Assembly: GCF_900129825.1 (NCBI RefSeq)
Contig: NZ_FQWZ01000005.1
Location: 304,897-368,896, forward strand
DNA: 64,000 nucleotides
DNA from: Hydrocarboniphaga daqingensis
Lineage (GTDB): Bacteria > Pseudomonadota > Gammaproteobacteria > Nevskiales > Nevskiaceae
Reading direction: 5' to 3'
Below the pieces are notes generated by a model. It saw only the letters and a list, made by a program, of their open reading frames with translations. It was not told the DNA's origin and ran no database searches. Position 1 is the first letter of the stretch. Every line of letters begins with the position of its first letter. The position numbers and the translations under genes were made by a program. This document shows positions 1 through 8,293 of the stretch, in pieces.

Positions 1-1
1 T

Positions 2-136
2 GGTGCGGTTGTCGTCGCAGGATCTTTGCCGAAGGACAACGGTCGCTACAACCTCAACGCGGCCATCATCGTCAAACGCGTCGACGCACAAACCCGCGCC
101 AAAGTGGGTATCAACGCCCTGTTGCGCGACGACTGA
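2..136 (+). CDS. dapD: 2,3,4,5-tetrahydropyridine-2,6-dicarboxylate N-succinyltransferase (C-terminal end)
   Basis: Only the last 44 codons are present; the gene runs off the left edge. The readable tail contains [20 protein letters not shown] and ends INALLRDD, as in the C-terminal part of the DapD left-handed beta-helix acyltransferase. DapD succinylates tetrahydrodipicolinate in the succinylase branch of lysine and diaminopimelate synthesis. The stop is 8 bases before dapE, so the two are very likely co-transcribed and act at successive stages of the same pathway. Family assignment rests on a short fragment plus the dapE neighbour. Confidence 0.8.
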   Translation, partial: GAVVVAGSLPKDNGRYNLNAAIIVKRVDAQTRAKVGINALLRDD

Positions 137-144
137 GCACGACC

Positions 145-1296
145 ATGGCGGCAGACGGAAACACACCGGAATATGGGCCGGAATTCGAGCTTGCTTGCGA
201 GTTGATCGCACGCCGTTCGCTGACGCCGGACGATGGAGGTTGCTGCGAATTGCTGATGTCGCGCTTGGCGCCGCTCGGATTCAGCGCCGAGTGGATCAAC
301 GCCGGTGGCATCACCAATTTGTGGGCGACGCGCGGCAGCGGCGCGCCCTTGATGATTCTCGCCGGGCACACCGACGTCGTGCCGACCGGTCCTTTGGATC
401 GCTGGGATAGCGATCCATTTACTCCGACGGTACGCAACGGCGTTCTCTACGGCCGCGGCGCAGCGGATATGAAGTCCGGCATTGCGGCGATGGTCTGCGC
501 TGTCGAGCGTTTCATCGCCGCCGGCGAGCACAAGGGCACTCTCGCCTTTCTGATCACCAGCGACGAAGAAGGTGCTGCGCGCCATGGCACACGGCATGTC
601 GTCGAGGTGCTGAAGGCCCGCGGGATCGTGCCGCAGTACGCCATCGTGGGCGAGGCATCGTCGAACGAAACATTCGGCGATCGTATTGTGGTTGGGCGTC
701 GAGGCTCACTGGGCTGCAACCTGCGCGTTCATGGCAAGCAGGGCCACGTGGCCTATCCCCACAAGGGAGACAATCCCGTTCACCGATTGATGCCGGCCCT
801 CGCCGAATTGGTGGCCACACAGTGGGATAACGGCAATGCGCACTTTCCACCAACCTCGTTCCAGATATCCAACCTTCATAGCGGAACCGGCGCCAACAAT
901 GTGATTCCAGGCGAAGCCGACGTCGTGTTCAACTTCCGCTACTGCACCGAGTCCACGGCAGAACAACTCAAGGCTCGGGTACACGCGGTGCTGGATCGAC
1001 ACTGCCCGCGTTATGACGCCGACTGGTGGCTGTCGGGTGAGCCGTTCCTGACCGCTCAAGCCGAATTGATCGATGCGGCGGTGGCGAGCATCGAGTCCGC
1101 AGTCGGTATCAAGCCCGATTTCTTTACTGGTGGCGGCACTTCCGATGCCCGCTTCATCGCCCCATGGGGCGCGCAAACGGTCGAGATCGGCCCGATCAAC
1201 GACAGCATCCACAAGCTCAACGAGCATGTGAAGATCAGTGACTTGGCCAAGCTGTCGTCGGTCTACGAGGGCATCCTGCAACGGTTGCTCCGCTGA
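145..1296 (+). CDS. dapE: Succinyl-diaminopimelate desuccinylase
   Basis: 383 aa, the usual DapE length. It hydrolyses N-succinyl-LL-diaminopimelate to LL-diaminopimelate in the cytoplasm, feeding lysine and peptidoglycan. M20 di-zinc peptidase signatures are visible: AGHTDVVPTGP (zinc His75 and Asp77), GRGAADMKSG with the bridging Asp108, SDEEG at about 139-143 (catalytic and metal Glu), and a late zinc His in SIHKLNEHV. A dimerisation lid domain lies between about 180 and 290. The ATG at 145 follows the dapD stop by 8 bases. The next gene begins one base after its stop, so dapD-dapE-hydrolase look like one transcript. Confidence 0.96.
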   Translation: MAADGNTPEYGPEFELACELIARRSLTPDDGGCCELLMSRLAPLGFSAEWINAGGITNLWATRGSGAPLMILAGHTDVVPTGPLDRWDSDPFTPTVRNGVLYGRGAADMKSGIAAMVCAVERFIAAGEHKGTLAFLITSDEEGAARHGTRHVVEVLKARGIVPQYAIVGEASSNETFGDRIVVGRRGSLGCNLRVHGKQGHVAYPHKGDNPVHRLMPALAELVATQWDNGNAHFPPTSFQISNLHSGTGANNVIPGEADVVFNFRYCTESTAEQLKARVHAVLDRHCPRYDADWWLSGEPFLTAQAELIDAAVASIESAVGIKPDFFTGGGTSDARFIAPWGAQTVEIGPINDSIHKLNEHVKISDLAKLSSVYEGILQRLLR

Positions 1297-1297
1297 C

Positions 1298-2317
1298 ATG
1301 GACGACGCCCGTCACGATCGGGAGTCGCTGCTGGCCGTGACGACGCCAGCATTCGAACCGCCTCTAGGACTGCGCAGCACGCTGATGCAGACCATTCTGG
1401 CCACCAAGCGTCCCGCGCGCCGCTTGTGGGCCCGCCGCGGTATCGACCTTGTACCGCTCTCGACCTCGCACGTGCTCGACTGCGGCGACGGTGTGCGATT
1501 GACCGGCATGCTGACGCCGCATGCATCGTCACGCGGCCTGGTCGTACTGATTCATGGCTGGGAAGGCAGCCATGAATCGAGCTATCTATATTCGATGGCC
1601 AGCGCGCTGCACCGCGAAGGGTACGCCGTATTTCGGCTGAATCTTCGCGACCATGCCGGCACGCATGCGCTCAACGAGCAGATGTTCCACTCGGCAAGAA
1701 TCGGCGAGGTACTCGGCGCGATACGCGCGGCGCGGCAGCTTGATGCCAGCAACGATCTGTTCGTCATCGGGTTCTCGTTAGGCGGCAACTTTGCACTGCG
1801 CGTCGGCCTATACGGCCCGGAGAACGGCGTACATCCAAAGCTGTCGATCGGCATCTCGCCTGCAATTCATCCCCGGCACACGCTGGAGGCGATCGACGCA
1901 GGCCCAAAACTGTTCCACGGCTACTTTCTCGAAAAGTGGCGCTTGACGATGGAACTGAAGTCGCAAGCCTGGCCCGGTCGTTACGACTTCAGTACCCATC
2001 GGCCGCTGCGAAACTTCGTCGAACTGACCCGCCGTTTCGTAGAGGACTACACCGAGTACGAAACGCTCGAAGACTACTTCGAGCGCTACACGCTGACGCC
2101 GGCAATGCTGGTTAATGCCGCGTCGCCGCTGGCGGTGATCACCGCCGTTGACGACAGCGTGATCCCGATTCAAGACTTCGACGGCTTGCGGGCCACCGGG
2201 TCGGTGCTCGCATACGATCGCCTACTCCGCGGTGGGCACTGCGGCTTTATCGAGGACTGGGCCTTGAACGCCTGGACCGAACCGCGGGTGATCGAACTGC
2301 TGCGTTGCGCTGCTTGA
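1298..2317 (+). CDS. Alpha/beta hydrolase, YheT-like
   Basis: 339 aa from the ATG that follows the dapE stop by one base; a longer in-frame reading exists inside dapE but is unlikely. The fold is shown by an oxyanion motif HGWEGS at about 86-91, the nucleophile elbow GFSLGGN with Ser160, an acid Asp in AVDDSVIP and a C-terminal His in GGHCGFIED. This layout (HGWEG, GFSLGGN, GGHxGF) matches the YheT/UPF0017 family of putative esterases, whose substrate is not firmly known. It has no signal peptide, so a cytoplasmic enzyme is expected. It converges on the 5'-nucleotidase with only 9 bases between stops. Confidence 0.85.
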   Translation: MDDARHDRESLLAVTTPAFEPPLGLRSTLMQTILATKRPARRLWARRGIDLVPLSTSHVLDCGDGVRLTGMLTPHASSRGLVVLIHGWEGSHESSYLYSMASALHREGYAVFRLNLRDHAGTHALNEQMFHSARIGEVLGAIRAARQLDASNDLFVIGFSLGGNFALRVGLYGPENGVHPKLSIGISPAIHPRHTLEAIDAGPKLFHGYFLEKWRLTMELKSQAWPGRYDFSTHRPLRNFVELTRRFVEDYTEYETLEDYFERYTLTPAMLVNAASPLAVITAVDDSVIPIQDFDGLRATGSVLAYDRLLRGGHCGFIEDWALNAWTEPRVIELLRCAA

Positions 2318-2326
2318 GCCCGTCGC

Positions 2327-3244
2327 TCAGTCGCGGAGCTTGACCGGATTGGAGATACCCGACGCCACGTGGCCGGTCGGCACGAACTGCGATGCCGATT
2401 CGCAGTGCCCGGTTTGATCGTCGAAGAAAAAATCCGGCTCGAACTCGCGCAGAAACGCGCCTTTGTCCAAGCCACCCAGAAACATCGCCTCGTCGACTTC
2501 CAGGCCCCACTGCATCAGCGTGCGGACGGCGCGCTCGTGAGCCGGCGCGCTACGCGCTGTGACCAGTGCGGTCCGCAAGCGCATCGGAGCCGGTCCCTCG
2601 CTCGCCTGCTGCAAACGATGCAGCGCCTGGAGCAGCGGCTTGAACGGTCCAGGCGGCAGCGGAGACGCGACATTGTCGGTTTCGTGGGTCGTGAACGCAC
2701 CCAGACCGTTGGCCTGATAAACGCGCTCGGCCTCATCGGAAAACAGCACGGCATCGCCGTCGAAGGCGATGCGAACTTCGTCTGGATACTGTTCGGCATT
2801 GCGCGCCGATTCCGGATAGACGCGTGCCGAAGGGAAACCCGCATCAAGCGCATCGCGGACGTCCGCCTCGTTGGCTGACAGAAACAATACGGCGCCCAGT
2901 GCTTTGAGATAACGAAAGGGCGGCCGTCCGCGAGTGAATACGCCGCGCTCGATCGACAACTGATGCGCACGCGCCGATCGGAAGACACGCAGCCCGGACA
3001 CCGGATCGTTCCGCGACAAAATCACGACCTCGACCCGGCTGGCCTCGGCGGTGTTGAACGCCAGCAGCTTTCGCACCAGTGGAAACGCAACGCCCGGTCT
3101 GGCGATACGGTCAAGGCGCTCGAGCTGCACGCTCATATAGGCCCGATCGTCGTGCCCTTCGAAGACTTGGTTCTCTTCTTCGAAATCGAACAGCGCGCGC
3201 GACGACAGCGCCACGACCAGCTTGCCGTCCAAGCTGACGGGCAT
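2327..3244 (-). CDS. Cytosolic 5'-nucleotidase family protein
   Basis: 305 aa. The N-terminus has VALSSRALFDFEEENQVF and the middle has a HAD-type acid motif IAFDGDAVLFSD (Asp162 and Asp164 as nucleophile and acid). SANEADVRDALDAG precedes it. These are hallmarks of the bacterial branch of the cytosolic 5'-nucleotidase I family, which dephosphorylates nucleoside monophosphates such as AMP or IMP. The start codon overlaps the stop of the upstream SDR gene in a TGATG arrangement, so translation is probably coupled. Substrate preference cannot be read from the sequence. Confidence 0.86.
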   Translation of the reverse strand: MPVSLDGKLVVALSSRALFDFEEENQVFEGHDDRAYMSVQLERLDRIARPGVAFPLVRKLLAFNTAEASRVEVVILSRNDPVSGLRVFRSARAHQLSIERGVFTRGRPPFRYLKALGAVLFLSANEADVRDALDAGFPSARVYPESARNAEQYPDEVRIAFDGDAVLFSDEAERVYQANGLGAFTTHETDNVASPLPPGPFKPLLQALHRLQQASEGPAPMRLRTALVTARSAPAHERAVRTLMQWGLEVDEAMFLGGLDKGAFLREFEPDFFFDDQTGHCESASQFVPTGHVASGISNPVKLRD

Positions 3245-4032
3245 CAGGTCACCTTTGCCCGCTTTAAGCCATACGCCACCGCGCCCGGCATGAAGCGCTT
3301 GGCCCAGATGATCAGCGCTTCTTTACCGATGGCGATCTCGTCGCGATCGGCCGCTACTGCATTCCAGATCTTGCGGGCACACACGCCCGCGTCCATGCCT
3401 CGCAACTGACCGCGGTCCATCTGACCGTGCGCCTGGCCGTCGGCGGTGATCGCATTCATCGATACATTGGTCCGGATATAGCCCGGGCAGACGGTCGTGA
3501 AGCGAACATTCTCGCGCCACAACTCGGCACGTGCCGCGTCGAAGAAACCTTGCACGGCATGCTTGGCCGCCGCGTAACCCGAGCGCTGCGGCGTACCGAC
3601 ATAACCGACGACGCTGGAGATGGTGACGACATGCCCGCCACCGCGCTCAACCATCGCCGGCAGCACCGCCTTGGTCAACGCCACCGGCGCAAAGAAGTCG
3701 AGCTCGAAAATCCGGCGGTAGACGTCCATAGAGGTCTGCAACACCGAGCTGCGCTGCGAGATGCCGGCATTGTTGACGAGCACATCCACCGGCCCGAAGA
3801 ACGCAGCCGCGCGTGCAGCGACGTCGTCGGCGTTGAAGTCCGTCAGATCCACCGGAAGTACGGCAACCTGCGACAGATTCGTACAGGCCGCACGGACGCG
3901 TTCCAATTCAGGTGCTCGCCGCGCCGACAACACCAGCCGCGCGCCGCGCCGGCTGGCGTCGATCGCCATTGCCTCACCGATGCCGCTGGATGCTCCGGTG
4001 ATCCAAACCACCTTGCCTGAGATGTCGGTCAT
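3244..4032 (-). CDS. SDR-family NAD(P)-dependent oxidoreductase
   Basis: 262 aa from the ATG at 4032, chosen because an AGGG Shine-Dalgarno lies about 8 bases upstream and the protein then begins directly with the Rossmann strand (TDISGKVVWITGASSGIGEA). Classical short-chain dehydrogenase signs follow: TGASSGIG at 12-19, NNAG at 87-90, and catalytic Ser140, Tyr153 and Lys157 (YAAAK). The C-terminal GAVAYGLKRAKVT is hydrophobic to basic, as in DltE/DhrB-like SDRs. The substrate is unknown. It is translationally coupled to the downstream 5'-nucleotidase. Confidence 0.88.
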   Translation of the reverse strand: MTDISGKVVWITGASSGIGEAMAIDASRRGARLVLSARRAPELERVRAACTNLSQVAVLPVDLTDFNADDVAARAAAFFGPVDVLVNNAGISQRSSVLQTSMDVYRRIFELDFFAPVALTKAVLPAMVERGGGHVVTISSVVGYVGTPQRSGYAAAKHAVQGFFDAARAELWRENVRFTTVCPGYIRTNVSMNAITADGQAHGQMDRGQLRGMDAGVCARKIWNAVAADRDEIAIGKEALIIWAKRFMPGAVAYGLKRAKVT

Positions 4033-4163
4033 CGATCGCCCTCGTGAGTGTGGCGCGCCGATCGGGCGCCAAAGTAGCGACGCCCTCGGGGAGTGCGAGA
4101 AACTCGCCTCCACCGAGGGCGTCGATCAAGCGGCGAGCCTGCGAAGGCCCGCATCGCGAACAA

Positions 4164-5177
4164 TCAAGCCGCTTCGAGCGACTTGTCCCACTTACCAAGC
4201 GAAGCAAGGCCGTTCATCTTGGCGCGGTGCAAATGCGCCGCCTTGCCGGCTTCGACATTGCTGCCACCCCACGCCTTGAGCGCAGCAGCCTGCAGGGCTC
4301 GACCGTACGAGAACGTCAGGCCCCACGTGAAGCCGCCGATCTTGTTCATCGCGTCGAGGTGAGCGGTCGCGAGTTGGTCGCTCTGGCCGCCCGACAGGAA
4401 CGCGATGCCCGGCACGGCGATCGGAACGCGACGCTTGAGGATCTTCAGGGTGCGCTCGGCGACTTCCTGCACGCCGGCCTGGGTCGGGCACTTGGCACCC
4501 GAGACCACCATATTCGGCTTGAGCACGATGCCTTCGAGCAGCACCTTCTGCAGGTACAGTTCGTGGAACACCGCTTCGAGCGTGCGGTCGGTCACCGATT
4601 CGCAGATCTCGATCGAGTTGTCGGCGTCCATCAGCACTTCGGGCTCGACAATCGGAACGATATCCGCTTCCTGGCACAGCGCGGCATAACGGGCCAGCGC
4701 ATGAGCATTGGTGTGGATCGCGTAGTCGGACGGCGTGCCATCACCGATGACGATCACCGCGCGCCATTTGGCGAAGCGGGCGCCCGCAGCTTTGTACTTC
4801 TGCAGGCGTTCACGCAAGCCGTCGAGGCCTTCGGTGATGGTTTCTTCAGCGCCGCCGCCAAACAGCGGCTTGGCACCTTGGTCGACCTTGATGCCGGGAA
4901 TGACGCCCTTGGAGGCCAGCAGTTCGGGGAACGGAACGCCGGAGAGGCTCTTCTGGAACAGCGTTTCCTCAAACAAGATCACGCCGGAGGTGTACTTCTC
5001 GAAGTCGGGCGTGTTGAACAACATGTCGCGATAGGCCTGCCGATTGGCCTCGACATTGTCGATACCGATCTTGTCGAAGCGCTTCTTGATGGTGCCAGTG
5101 GATTCATCGGCCGCCAGGATGCCGCGGCCCGGTGCCACCATCGCGCGCGCAGTCTCGTTCAAAATCTTTTCGTTCAC
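4164..5177 (-). CDS. Class I fructose-bisphosphate aldolase
   Basis: 337 aa, close to the eukaryote-like class I enzyme. It cleaves fructose-1,6-bisphosphate to dihydroxyacetone phosphate and glyceraldehyde-3-phosphate through a Lys Schiff base. The N-terminus has the family signature ILAADESTGTIKKRF, acidic catalytic residues lie in VEPE at 177-180, and the Schiff-base lysine is Lys220 in GIVLKPNMV. The start is a GTG (GTG AAC GAA AAG); there is no better ATG because the family motif begins immediately. A 227-base divergent gap separates it from the YjbF-like gene. Confidence 0.95.
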   Translation of the reverse strand: MNEKILNETARAMVAPGRGILAADESTGTIKKRFDKIGIDNVEANRQAYRDMLFNTPDFEKYTSGVILFEETLFQKSLSGVPFPELLASKGVIPGIKVDQGAKPLFGGGAEETITEGLDGLRERLQKYKAAGARFAKWRAVIVIGDGTPSDYAIHTNAHALARYAALCQEADIVPIVEPEVLMDADNSIEICESVTDRTLEAVFHELYLQKVLLEGIVLKPNMVVSGAKCPTQAGVQEVAERTLKILKRRVPIAVPGIAFLSGGQSDQLATAHLDAMNKIGGFTWGLTFSYGRALQAAALKAWGGSNVEAGKAAHLHRAKMNGLASLGKWDKSLEAA

Positions 5178-5404
5178 TCAAAAACCCCGTTGGAAACGCC
5201 ACAATAGATAGGGAACTCACCCGCCGATTGTACCGACGGCCGCCAGCCTATGACCAGACCTTGAGATTTTGGTCGCCAACGGCGAGAGCTGGGTCGCGCT
5301 ACGACCATCAAGGTGACTTCTCAACGTCACCGCCGCCCCCTGAATTCACGGCACAATCCTGGCGTCACTCGATCGTCGTCTTCAAACCAAGGAGTTGTAA
5401 CCCC

Positions 5405-6088
5405 ATGTCGTCGCCTATCGTGGCCCCGTTGTTATCCCGTCGCGAACTGCTGCTGGCAGCGGCTTCGGTTCCGCTGGCGGCGTGCAGCCAGACCCCGACG
5501 CTGGAACTGGTTCGCGACACGATGGCCGTGACACTTGGCACCGGGGACGGCTATCCGCGTACGCGTCAGCAAGTTGAAGACACGCCCTACGCCCAACTTG
5601 GCGTCCGCATCGGCCGAGGCAGCCGCGGCATCATGGTGCTATCGCAGCAGCAGGGCGACGAACTGCAGTGGCTATCCGCCAACCGCATCATGCTGAGCGT
5701 CATGCACGGCCGCATCGTCAAGACCGTCGGTCTTCCGACCGATATGACGGGATCGCAGTCATTTGGCCCGGATCTGCTGCAGCAGTACAACCATACCCGG
5801 CCCGATCGGCCGCTGGAACGGCTGAGGCGCAGCGTCGATGCGGGGACTCGCTTCGGCATCTCCGTCACGTCGGATTTCACGATCGAAGGCACCGAGACGA
5901 TCACGATCCTGGATCAGGCGGTGGAAACGATGCGAGTCCGGGAAGACTTCCAGTCGAGCGACCGCCAGTGGCGTCAAACCAATCGCTACTGGCTCAGCCT
6001 TCGCAGCGCGCTGGCCTGGCGCAGCGTTCAGCACGTGACACCGGGGCAACCACCGCTCGAACTCGAAGTTCTGAAACGCCCGGCTTAA
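5405..6088 (+). CDS. yjbF: YjbF/GfcB-like exopolysaccharide lipoprotein
   Basis: 227 aa from the ATG at 5405, preceded by AAGGAG at 11-12 bases; longer in-frame readings lack a ribosome site. The N-terminus RRELLLAAASVPLAAC is a lipoprotein signal with lipobox LAAC, so the mature protein is lipid-anchored. The body has GIMVLSQQQGDELQW and short beta-rich stretches as in the YjbF/GfcB family, which accompanies capsule or exopolysaccharide export in enterobacteria. It is the only member of this locus on the plus strand; its partners YjbH, OPX and YjbE are on the minus strand and converge on it across a hairpin. Molecular role unknown. Confidence 0.75.
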   Translation: MSSPIVAPLLSRRELLLAAASVPLAACSQTPTLELVRDTMAVTLGTGDGYPRTRQQVEDTPYAQLGVRIGRGSRGIMVLSQQQGDELQWLSANRIMLSVMHGRIVKTVGLPTDMTGSQSFGPDLLQQYNHTRPDRPLERLRRSVDAGTRFGISVTSDFTIEGTETITILDQAVETMRVREDFQSSDRQWRQTNRYWLSLRSALAWRSVQHVTPGQPPLELEVLKRPA

Positions 6089-6109
6089 CGACCGACCGAC
6101 GAATACATT

Positions 6110-6145
6110 AGCGAGTGGGTGCGTCCGCTGGCGCGCCCACTCGCT
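6110..6145. terminator. Hairpin between convergent yjbF and yjbH
   Basis: A perfect 10-bp inverted repeat, AGCGAGTGGG at 6110-6119 and CCCACTCGCT at 6136-6145, with a GC-rich 16-base loop. It sits between two convergent stop codons and touches the yjbH stop. It probably serves as a bidirectional terminator, though neither side has a long T run. Confidence 0.6.
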
Positions 6146-8292
6146 TAGTGCGTGATCTGGGCCCAGTCGGCATCTGGATCGAAGCGACCGGCCTCGTAGA
6201 CTCCATACAGCGGAACGCCGTTGCGGACCTTCTGCCCGCCGTCGCGGGTCAAAGGCCGGAACACCAGATTGGTGGAACGACGCGTCGAGCGTGCAAAGAA
6301 CATGTCGAGCGGCAGGTACAGGAACAAGCCCTTATCGAACTTGCCCTCGCCGAAGTCGGCGGCAGAAACATCAGTCTTGGTTGCAAAGGCACCCGCGACA
6401 ACGCCGCTTTCGAAGCGGCGCGACACTTCCAAGGTCGCACCAAGGTCCTTCGCCAAGTACCGTCCGGCACTGACGTTCACGTGCAGGTTTCCGAACGGCA
6501 GATCGACGTAGGCGGTGACGTGCCCGGTGAACGTCTCATAGTCCTGGAAGCTGAAGCGCTGGTCGAAATCGCGCTTGCGTACCCAAGCGCCGTCGACGCC
6601 GACGGCCCAACGCGAGTACGGCTTGGCATACAACACTTCGCCCGCTACGCCACCGTACATTTCTTCGAAGATGCCGGCCGACAGTCGGGTCGACAGGTTC
6701 GTTGACGGCGACCAGATGTAGTTGGTTTCGAGCTTGACGAGGTTGTTCTCGCCTTCCTTCAAATATTGAACGACATTGCTGCGGACTTCCGGCAGTGTGC
6801 TGGTATCGCGCACTACCAAGCCATCGAAGTTGTTGTACAGATTGGCGCCCAACGTCGTCGACATCGACCAGCGCGGACTCAGCACCGCCGTTCCGTTGAC
6901 GCGCCACCACAACTGACCGAAGTAAAAATCGTCGGGGCCGCCAACGTGCTGGCGCAGCGCCGGGCCCATGCCCCAGAAGAATCCGGGGTAGCGGATGTAG
7001 TCGCCGAATGCGGCCTGCTGCATCGCCGACGGCGGCTGCGGCACGTCGAGCAACGCCGTCGCGCGGATCTCTTCGGCGCTGCCGGTAAAGTCGATCAGCT
7101 TGTCGATCTGCTGCCGCGGCAGCGTGACCCGAAACGTCTCCGAGTCACCGACGACATTGACCAATGTAAATGCCTCGTAGCCTGGCGGCATCATCATCGC
7201 GAGCGACTGCCCGGCACGACCCAATGCATAGTGAGGATCCTGCGCGAAGTTCTGCGCGTACCACAGCGTCACCGCGCGACGTTCTTGGCTCGCATCCAGC
7301 GCAATCAGCGTGATGCGCTGACGGCCCAACTCTGAACGCAACGCCGTCAGCAGTGCTTGATCCACCGCCGCCGGCATCGGTGCGGACGAAGGAACGGTTT
7401 CGACCGGAGGGCGCTTTAGCGTCGACGAACTCGGCGGCGGATCCAGCACCTTGGCCGGACCGCGTTGCTCGTTGAAATTGGTGAACGCGGACCAGCGGAA
7501 CATCACCGTATCGCCCCGCTCGATTCCCATCGCCAGATCCATCGAGTCCCAGAGGCGCCAGTTGACTGCCGCGTTTACCGGGAAATGTACCGGCTGGTCA
7601 TTGTCCATTGCCTCGGACCGGTAGTCGTTACCGTCGTACTCGAGCTTGAGGCTGATACCTGGAAGCGGGGTTTGCCACTGCAGGCCACCGAAGATCGAAA
7701 CCTGGCGGCCGCGAAAAATCCGGTTGGTTCCGACGTCTCCGATTTCGGTGGTGCCGCGATCATCAAAGCGGCTCGACAGCAACGACAAGGGATTGTCGAT
7801 ATCACCGCGAGCGCCAAGGCGCCCCCAACCGATGCCGATCGACCAATCGAGGTCGTAGTAGCGGCGGCTCGCCACCAGATACTCGGACGAAAACAGCCCG
7901 GTACCGCCGATATCCATCATACCCAGCGCCAGGGCCGGTCGGTAAGCGCCCTCGTCCACCAGCCTGATTTTGAAGTCGATGCCGCGATCCTTGTAAGTCT
8001 GATCGCCGCTGAAATCCACCGGACCGTAGAGACGGTTATCGACCTCGATATATCGAAACTGCGTTTCCAGCCACGGAAATAGCTGCACGCCAAGCAACAA
8101 CTGGTTATAGGGCCGAACGATCGAAAGACCCGCCTTGAACGTCCCGTCGTCCGACATCCGGGCCGATGGTGTCTGCATCAGGCCAACCGCACCGAAGTCG
8201 TTTACCGACGCGTCTTGCGCCGAGGCAGCACCGACGACCAAGGCCATCGATGCCGCTGCAATTACGGCGCAAAGCGCGTTTGTCGAGATCAA
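6145..8292 (-). CDS. yjbH: YjbH/GfcD-family outer-membrane beta-barrel protein
   Basis: 715 aa from a TTG at 8292. This start is chosen because it lies one base after the stop of the upstream OPX gene and immediately opens a signal peptide (ISTNALCAVIAAASMALVVG, cleavage near AASAQ). A longer reading would overlap the OPX gene by about 75 bases with arginine-rich sequence. The mature N-terminus (NDFGAVGLMQTPSARM) and alternating amphipathic strands to the C-terminus match the YjbH family, predicted outer-membrane barrels in the Yjb/Gfc exopolysaccharide systems. The length is near E. coli YjbH. Likely role: outer-membrane conduit or partner for the OPX protein. Confidence 0.87.
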   Translation of the reverse strand: MISTNALCAVIAAASMALVVGAASAQDASVNDFGAVGLMQTPSARMSDDGTFKAGLSIVRPYNQLLLGVQLFPWLETQFRYIEVDNRLYGPVDFSGDQTYKDRGIDFKIRLVDEGAYRPALALGMMDIGGTGLFSSEYLVASRRYYDLDWSIGIGWGRLGARGDIDNPLSLLSSRFDDRGTTEIGDVGTNRIFRGRQVSIFGGLQWQTPLPGISLKLEYDGNDYRSEAMDNDQPVHFPVNAAVNWRLWDSMDLAMGIERGDTVMFRWSAFTNFNEQRGPAKVLDPPPSSSTLKRPPVETVPSSAPMPAAVDQALLTALRSELGRQRITLIALDASQERRAVTLWYAQNFAQDPHYALGRAGQSLAMMMPPGYEAFTLVNVVGDSETFRVTLPRQQIDKLIDFTGSAEEIRATALLDVPQPPSAMQQAAFGDYIRYPGFFWGMGPALRQHVGGPDDFYFGQLWWRVNGTAVLSPRWSMSTTLGANLYNNFDGLVVRDTSTLPEVRSNVVQYLKEGENNLVKLETNYIWSPSTNLSTRLSAGIFEEMYGGVAGEVLYAKPYSRWAVGVDGAWVRKRDFDQRFSFQDYETFTGHVTAYVDLPFGNLHVNVSAGRYLAKDLGATLEVSRRFESGVVAGAFATKTDVSAADFGEGKFDKGLFLYLPLDMFFARSTRRSTNLVFRPLTRDGGQKVRNGVPLYGVYEAGRFDPDADWAQITH

Positions 8293-8293
8293 C

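Noticed and set aside
1238..1297. Upstream extension of the YheT-like hydrolase inside dapE
   Set aside because: Cys/Arg-rich, without a ribosome site, and the ATG directly after the dapE stop is the natural start.
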